Part shown: positions 5,085-8,523 of the stretch, piece after piece
Position numbering within the stretch: position 1 is the first letter of the stretch
Layout of the letters: each line of letters starts with the position of its first letter
From: an uncultured Elioraea sp.
GTDB taxonomy: Bacteria; Pseudomonadota; Alphaproteobacteria; Acetobacterales; Acetobacteraceae
Direction of reading: 5' to 3'
DNA: 8,523 nt
NCBI GenBank assembly: GCA_937995555.1
Contig: CALKJX010000288.1
Span: 1-8,523 of the forward strand
Made by a program: the position numbers and the translations under genes
The notes under the pieces: generated by a model
What the model was told of the DNA's origin: nothing
Database searches by the model: none
Seen by the model: the letters and a program-made list of their open reading frames with translations, nothing else

Positions 5085-6785
5085 TCAACGCAGGAAGGCG
5101 AAATCGACCCCCTCGTCCGCCTGCAGCACCTCGCGCTGCCAGAGCAGATCCCAGCCGCGCGCGGCCGGGGGAGGGGGCGTCCAGGCCGCGCGGCGGGCCG
5201 CCAGGGTCGCCTCGTCCACCAGCAGGTCGAGCCGCCGCTGCTTCACCGACAGCCGGATCCGGTCGCCGTTCCGCACCAACGCGAGCGGGCCGCCTTCGGC
5301 CGCCTCGGGGGCGATGTGCAGGACGATGGTGCCGTAGGCGGTGCCGGACATGCGCGCATCGCTCATCCGGATCATGTCCTTCACCCCCGCTTGGGCGAGT
5401 TTCTTCGGGATCGGCAGGTAGCCCGCCTCGGGCATGCCGTAGCCGCCCTTCGGGCCAGCGTTCTTCAGCACCAGGATGTCGTTCGGCGTGACGTCGAGCG
5501 CCGGGTCGTCGATGCGCGCGGCCATGTCGGGCAGGCTCTCGAACACCACCGCGCGCGCCTCGGTCTCGAACAGCGAGGGATCGGCCGCGGCGCGCTTCAG
5601 GATCGCCCCGCGCGGGGCGAGCGAGCCGAACAGGGCCACCAGCCCTCCCACCGGCGAGATCGGGGTGTCGAGCGGGCGGATCACCGCCGGATCGGCGAAG
5701 CCCGCCGCGTCGCGCGCCAGCCGCTCGCCGAGCGTCTCGCCGGCGATGGTGGGGGTATCGAGATGCAGCAGCGGCTTGAGCCGGCGCAGCACCGCGCCCA
5801 TCGCGCCGGCCGCGTGGAAGTCCTCCATGTAGCCCTGGCCTGTGGGCTTCAGGTCCACCAGCACGGGCGTCTCGTCGGAGAGCGCGTTCAGCCGGTGCAG
5901 GTCGAGCGTGATCCCGGCGCGTCCGGCGATCGCGGCGAGATGCACGATCGCGTTCGTGGAGCCGGATAGCGCCAGCAGCACCCTGAGCGCATTCTCGACA
6001 CTCTCCTTGGTAACGAGGTCACGCGGGCGGATCGGGTCCTTCGCGGTCGCGAGCTGCACCGCGAGCGCGCCCGAGGCCTCGGCCGCGCGCATCCGGTCCG
6101 CATGCACCGCCGGGATCGCCGCCGTGCCGGGCAGCAGGAAGCCCAGCGTCTCGGCGAGGCAGGCCATCGTGCTCGCCGTGCCCATCACGCCGCAGGTGCC
6201 GGCGGTGGTGGCGAGATTGCCCTCGATCCGCTCGATCCGCGCCGCATCCACCTCGCCGGCGCGGAACCTGGCCCAGAACCGGCGGCAGTCGGTGCAGGCG
6301 GAGAGGCGCTCGCCCTCGAACCTTGTCGCCATCATCGGTCCGCCCACCACCATCACCGCCGGCACATTGGCGCTGACCGCCGCCATCAGCTGCGCCGGCA
6401 CGGTCTTGTCGCAGCCGCCGAGCAGCACCACGGCGTCCAGCGGCTGGGCGCGCACCATCTCCTCGGTGTCGATCGCGGCGAGGTTGCGGTAGTACATCGA
6501 GCACGGGCTGAGCGAGGGCTCGCACACGCTGATGGTGGGGAACGGCAAGGGCAGTCCGCCGGCCGCCAGCACGCCGCGCTCCACCGCACGGACCAGTTCG
6601 GGGAAGTGGCGGTGGCAGTTGTTCAGCCCCGAGCCCGTGTCGCAAATGCCGACCGTGGGACGGGACAGCGCCTCGCGGCTCCAGCCCATCGACAGCATGA
6701 AGGACCGGCGCAGATAGAGCGCCATGTCGCGGTCGCCGTAGTTGGAGGTGTTGCGGGCCAGCCCCTTGGGCGCGTCGTCGCTCAT
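5085..6785 (-). CDS. IlvD/Edd family dehydratase, probably a sugar-acid dehydratase
   Basis: This is a 566-residue Fe-S dehydratase that removes water from a 2,3-dihydroxy acid. Cluster cysteines are C57 (TGSGLNNCHRHFPEL), C125 (LGGCDKTVPAQLMA) and C198 (GTCGVMGTASTM). K127 beside C125 is the expected carbamylated metal ligand. SDARMSGTAYGT (475-486) supplies the serine proposed to act as base; it falls at S480, the number I recall for the L-arabinonate dehydratase of Rhizobium. The C-terminal PEAAEGGPLALVRNGD and 566-residue length also fit the pentonate/hexonate dehydratases better than IlvD of branched-chain synthesis. The exact sugar acid is unknown. The ATG at 6783-6785 has GGGGAG four bases upstream. 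It heads a leftward block with M20 and the FrnE-like gene, and diverges from rplM. An inverted repeat at 6853-6870 may be its operator. Confidence 0.93.
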   Translation of the reverse strand: MSDDAPKGLARNTSNYGDRDMALYLRRSFMLSMGWSREALSRPTVGICDTGSGLNNCHRHFPELVRAVERGVLAAGGLPLPFPTISVCEPSLSPCSMYYRNLAAIDTEEMVRAQPLDAVVLLGGCDKTVPAQLMAAVSANVPAVMVVGGPMMATRFEGERLSACTDCRRFWARFRAGEVDAARIERIEGNLATTAGTCGVMGTASTMACLAETLGFLLPGTAAIPAVHADRMRAAEASGALAVQLATAKDPIRPRDLVTKESVENALRVLLALSGSTNAIVHLAAIAGRAGITLDLHRLNALSDETPVLVDLKPTGQGYMEDFHAAGAMGAVLRRLKPLLHLDTPTIAGETLGERLARDAAGFADPAVIRPLDTPISPVGGLVALFGSLAPRGAILKRAAADPSLFETEARAVVFESLPDMAARIDDPALDVTPNDILVLKNAGPKGGYGMPEAGYLPIPKKLAQAGVKDMIRMSDARMSGTAYGTIVLHIAPEAAEGGPLALVRNGDRIRLSVKQRRLDLLVDEATLAARRAAWTPPPPAARGWDLLWQREVLQADEGVDFAFLR

Positions 6786-6852
6786 GCGTCTCCCCTCGCT
6801 GCGCGCCGAGGCTAGGGCCCTGCGCGGGCGGCGGGAAGGGGGCGGAGTGCTT

Positions 6853-6870
6853 GCGGTATCCTGTTACCGC
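6853..6870. promoter_or_regulatory. Inverted repeat, candidate operator for the dehydratase operon
   Basis: GCGGTA-TCCTGT-TACCGC has perfect 6-bp arms separated by 6 bases. It lies 67 bases upstream of the dehydratase start and 23 bases before the -35 box of the rplM promoter. The size and symmetry suit a dimeric regulator of the LacI or GntR kind, as commonly controls sugar-acid genes. No regulator gene is in the window. No clear leftward promoter is visible around it, so the assignment is inference. Confidence 0.35.
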
Positions 6871-6892
6871 TCGCGGAGATCGCGCGTTCCGC

Positions 6893-6921
6893 TTGACCTT
6901 GCGGCCGATGCGCCGTATCAG
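6893..6921 (+). promoter_or_regulatory. Sigma70-type promoter of rplM-rpsI
   Basis: A -35 box TTGACC (6893-6898, preceded by C as in the alphaproteobacterial CTTGAC) is separated by exactly 17 bases from TATCAG (6916-6921). Transcription would begin near 6928, giving a leader of roughly 25-40 bases before L13. This is the best promoter match in the window and fits a highly expressed ribosomal protein operon. Confidence 0.7.
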
Positions 6922-6932
6922 GCCGGCCTTGC

Positions 6933-6947
6933 GCGGGACGGTCCCGC
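6933..6947 (+). repeat. Palindrome in the rplM leader
   Basis: GCGGGAC-G-GTCCCGC is symmetric over 15 bases and lies between the predicted transcription start (about 6928) and the first candidate start codon (6951). As RNA it would form a short GC stem (GCGGG/CCCGC with a 5-base loop) right where a ribosome must bind. It could be a site for autogenous control by L13, which is known for E. coli rplM but not shown here. Confidence 0.4.
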
Positions 6948-6965
6948 CGGATGGCATCGGACATG

Positions 6966-7430
6966 ATGAAGACCACACCTTCGCTGAAGCCGAGCCAGGT
7001 GCAGAAGACCTGGTGGCTGATCGACGCCGACGGGCTGGTGCTCGGCCGCCTCGCCTCGCTGATCGCGATGCGGCTGCGCGGCAAGCACAAGGCCACCTTC
7101 ACCCCGCATGTCGACTGCGGCGACCATGTCGTCGTGGTGAATGCCGAGAAGGTGCGGGTCACGGGCAACAAGGCCGAGGACAAGGTGTTCCACTGGCACA
7201 CCGGCTATCCGGGCGGGATCAAGAGCCGCACGATCGCGCAGCGTCTGGGCTCGAAGCACCCCGAGCGCGTGATCGAAAAGGCGGTGGAGCGCATGATCAC
7301 GCGCGGGCCTCTCGGGCGCCAGCAGATGCGCAACCTGCACGTCTATGCCGGCACGGCCCATCCGCATGAGGGCCAGTCGCCGAAGCCGCTCGATGTCGCG
7401 GCGATGAACCGCAAGAACAAGGTGGCGTGA
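6966..7430 (+). CDS. rplM: 50S ribosomal protein L13
   Basis: L13 is an early-assembling 23S rRNA-binding protein of the large subunit. The 154-residue form beginning MKTTPSLKPSQVQKTWWLIDADG has the family's usual start. It continues through LVLGRLASLIAMRLRGKHKATFTP, VVVVNAEKVRVTGNK, HTGYPGGIK, the HPERVIEKAVERM helix, RGPLGRQQMRNLHVYAG and an AMNRKN tail. Upstream in-frame ATGs at 6951 (adds MASDM) and 6963 (adds one Met) are also possible. No strong Shine-Dalgarno marks any of the three; GGATGG at 6949-6954 best suits 6963. The 6966 start rests on family length alone. It is transcribed from the promoter at 6893-6921 and followed immediately by rpsI, the conserved bacterial pairing. Confidence 0.96.
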   Translation: MKTTPSLKPSQVQKTWWLIDADGLVLGRLASLIAMRLRGKHKATFTPHVDCGDHVVVVNAEKVRVTGNKAEDKVFHWHTGYPGGIKSRTIAQRLGSKHPERVIEKAVERMITRGPLGRQQMRNLHVYAGTAHPHEGQSPKPLDVAAMNRKNKVA

Positions 7431-7432
7431 GC

Positions 7433-7933
7433 ATGAGCGCAGAAGCGGGTCGCGAGACCGTCCGTTCGCTGGCCGACCTGAAGGATCTCGGGGTCGCCGG
7501 CGCCGTCGCCGCCGAGCCGGCGAAGCGCGAGCCGAAGCGCGACGCCCAGGGCCGCGCCTACGCCACCGGCCGCCGCAAGGACGCGGTGGCGCGCGTGTGG
7601 GTGAAGCCCGGCAGCGGCAAGTACGAGATCAATGGCCGCACGGCCGAGCAGTACTTCGCCCGTCCCGTGCTGCGCATGCTGATCGCCCAGCCCTTCCTGG
7701 TGGCCGATCGCTACAACCAGTTCGACGTCTACTGCACGGTGGTCGGCGGCGGTCTTTCGGGCCAGGCGGGCGCGGTGCGGCACGGCATCAGCCGCGCGCT
7801 GGTGAACTACGAGCCGGACCTGCGCAAGATCCTCAAGTCGGCCGGGTTCCTGACGCGCGATCCGCGCGTGGTGGAGCGCAAGAAGTACGGCCGCGCCAAG
7901 GCCCGACGCAGCTTCCAGTTCTCGAAGCGCTGA
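7433..7933 (+). CDS. rpsI: 30S ribosomal protein S9
   Basis: S9 is a small-subunit head protein whose C-terminal tail reaches the P-site tRNA. The 166-residue protein has an Ala/Lys-rich N-terminal extension of about 43 residues, as is common in alphaproteobacteria. The conserved core follows: ATGRRKDAVARVWVKPGSG (44-62), INGRTAEQYF (66-75), VVGGGLSGQAGAVRHGISRAL (103-123) and the basic tail KKYGRAKARRSFQFSKR ending in SKR. The ATG at 7433 lies two bases past the L13 stop and has AAGGTGG (7419-7425) seven bases upstream. A GTG at 7427 overlapping the L13 stop is one base from that Shine-Dalgarno and is less likely. The operon ends at the terminator at 7965-7999. Confidence 0.97.
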   Translation: MSAEAGRETVRSLADLKDLGVAGAVAAEPAKREPKRDAQGRAYATGRRKDAVARVWVKPGSGKYEINGRTAEQYFARPVLRMLIAQPFLVADRYNQFDVYCTVVGGGLSGQAGAVRHGISRALVNYEPDLRKILKSAGFLTRDPRVVERKKYGRAKARRSFQFSKR

Positions 7934-7964
7934 TCGGCCGCGGCTCGGTCATCGCTGCAATCCG

Positions 7965-7999
7965 GGGGCGGAGCCGCAAGGTTCCGCCCCTCTTGCTTT
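7965..7999 (+). terminator. Intrinsic terminator after rpsI
   Basis: GGGGCGGA (7965-7972) pairs perfectly with TCCGCCCC (7983-7990). The stem continues inward through a G-T wobble and two G-C pairs to a GCAA tetraloop (7976-7979), giving 11 bp in all. TCTTGCTTT (7991-7999) follows as the T-rich tract. It begins 32 bases after the S9 stop, as expected for the end of rplM-rpsI. Confidence 0.85.
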
Positions 8000-8000
8000 C

Positions 8001-8017
8001 CGGGGCATCGCGCCCCG
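8001..8017 (+). repeat. Second hairpin between the rpsI terminator and argC
   Basis: CGGGGC-ATCGC-GCCCCG has perfect 6-bp arms and a 5-base loop, and starts one base after the T-rich tract of the rpsI terminator. Its 5' arm GGGGC (8002-8006) could instead pair with GCCCC (7986-7990) of the terminator, so the two stems can exclude one another. It may be a backup terminator without a T-tract, or part of the argC leader. Confidence 0.45.
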
Positions 8018-8043
8018 ACAGTGGGGTCACGAAGGAGAGCGCC

Positions 8044-8523
8044 ATGGACCCGATCCGCGTGTTCATCGACGGCGAAGCCGGCACCACCGGGCTTCAGATC
8101 CGCGAGCGGATCGCCGGCCGACGCGAGATCGCGCTGATCCAGGTCGATCCCACCCGACGCAAGGACCCGGCTGCGCGGGCAGACGCGATGGCGCAGGCGG
8201 ATGTCGCCGTGCTGTGCCTGCCCGACGAGGCCGCGCGCGAGGCGGTCGCGCTGGCCGCGAGGCTGCCGAACGGGGGCCCGCGCATTCTCGATGCCTCGAC
8301 CGCGCATCGCGTGGCCGAGGGCTGGGTGTACGGGTTCCCGGAACTCACGCCCGAGCAGCCGGCTCTCATCCGCGCGGCGAAGCGGGTGGCAAACCCCGGC
8401 TGCTATCCGACGGGAGCGATCGCGCTGATCCGTCCGCTGGTCGATGCCGGGCTGCTGCCGTCCGACCATCCGGTCACGATCAACGCCGTGTCCGGCTATT
8501 CCGGCGGCGGCAGGTCGATGATC
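8044..8523 (+). CDS. argC: N-acetyl-gamma-glutamyl-phosphate reductase (EC 1.2.1.38), 3'-truncated by the window
   Basis: This is the first 160 codons of ArgC, which reduces N-acetylglutamyl phosphate to the semialdehyde with NADPH in arginine synthesis. The Rossmann start IRVFIDGEAGTTGLQI (4-19) is that of the shorter type 2 ArgC. Further matches are ADVAVLCLPDEAAREAV (52-68), LDASTAHRV (82-90), WVYGFPEL (94-101) and the active-site NPGCYPTGA (117-125), with catalytic C120. VSGYSGGGRSM (149-159) is the substrate-binding loop. The frame is open to the last base; about half of the roughly 310-residue protein is visible. The ATG at 8044 has GAAGGAG (8031-8037) six bases upstream. It follows rpsI by 110 bp, a neighbourhood conserved in many alphaproteobacteria, but lies beyond the rpsI terminator and so probably has its own promoter or depends on read-through. 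Confidence 0.96.
   Translation, partial: MDPIRVFIDGEAGTTGLQIRERIAGRREIALIQVDPTRRKDPAARADAMAQADVAVLCLPDEAAREAVALAARLPNGGPRILDASTAHRVAEGWVYGFPELTPEQPALIRAAKRVANPGCYPTGAIALIRPLVDAGLLPSDHPVTINAVSGYSGGGRSMI

Noticed and set aside
3950..5491. A 513-codon plus-strand frame opposite the M20 gene and dehydratase end
   Set aside because: The M20 motifs in the opposite strand are complete and have a strong Shine-Dalgarno; this frame is compositionally a shadow.
1..8523. Apparent scarcity of GANTC (CcrM) sites; only about five found by eye
   Set aside because: Codon use at high GC already makes most reading-frame placements of GANTC rare, the count was manual, and one window is too small to show avoidance.

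Overview
The window is a gene-dense, very GC-rich stretch of bacterial chromosome. Protein similarity by eye, the rplM-rpsI-argC order and the N-terminally extended S9 protein all suggest an alphaproteobacterium, most likely Rhodospirillales/Acetobacteraceae. That placement is inference from memory, not from a search. Almost everything is ordinary housekeeping or metabolic coding sequence. I see no transposase, integrase, CRISPR array, tRNA or rRNA, and no gene-free stretch over 300 bases.

Layout from left to right: the 3' end of a short-chain dehydrogenase (+, 1-114); a small membrane-anchored protein with a possible winged-helix domain (-, 115-600); L-aspartate dehydrogenase (+, 657-1460); a calcium/sodium antiporter (-, 1457-2407); a highly structured divergent spacer (2408-2565); a MarC-family membrane protein (+, 2566-3192). 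Next comes a leftward three-gene block that begins with an IlvD/Edd-type sugar-acid dehydratase (5085-6785), continues with an M20 amidohydrolase (3854-5038) and ends with a FrnE-like DsbA-family protein (3189-3857). The last two overlap by four bases. A 165-180 bp divergent spacer (from 6786) holds a sigma70-type promoter for the rightward rplM-rpsI ribosomal protein operon (6966-7933). This operon ends at a strong intrinsic terminator and is followed by argC (8044-8523, cut by the window edge).

Functionally, the right end is the conserved L13-S9-ArgC neighbourhood. The leftward block looks like a catabolic operon for a sugar acid and an N-acylated or amide substrate, but the substrates cannot be read from sequence. 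The antiporter, MarC protein and aspartate dehydrogenase have no obvious pathway link to one another.

The most interesting non-coding signal is in front of the antiporter. A 12-bp hairpin contains its Shine-Dalgarno sequence, and its 5' arm can instead pair with an upstream segment, which is the arrangement of a translational switch. All three convergent gene junctions have no spacer at all (0, -4 and -4 bp). No clearly new multi-gene system is visible.
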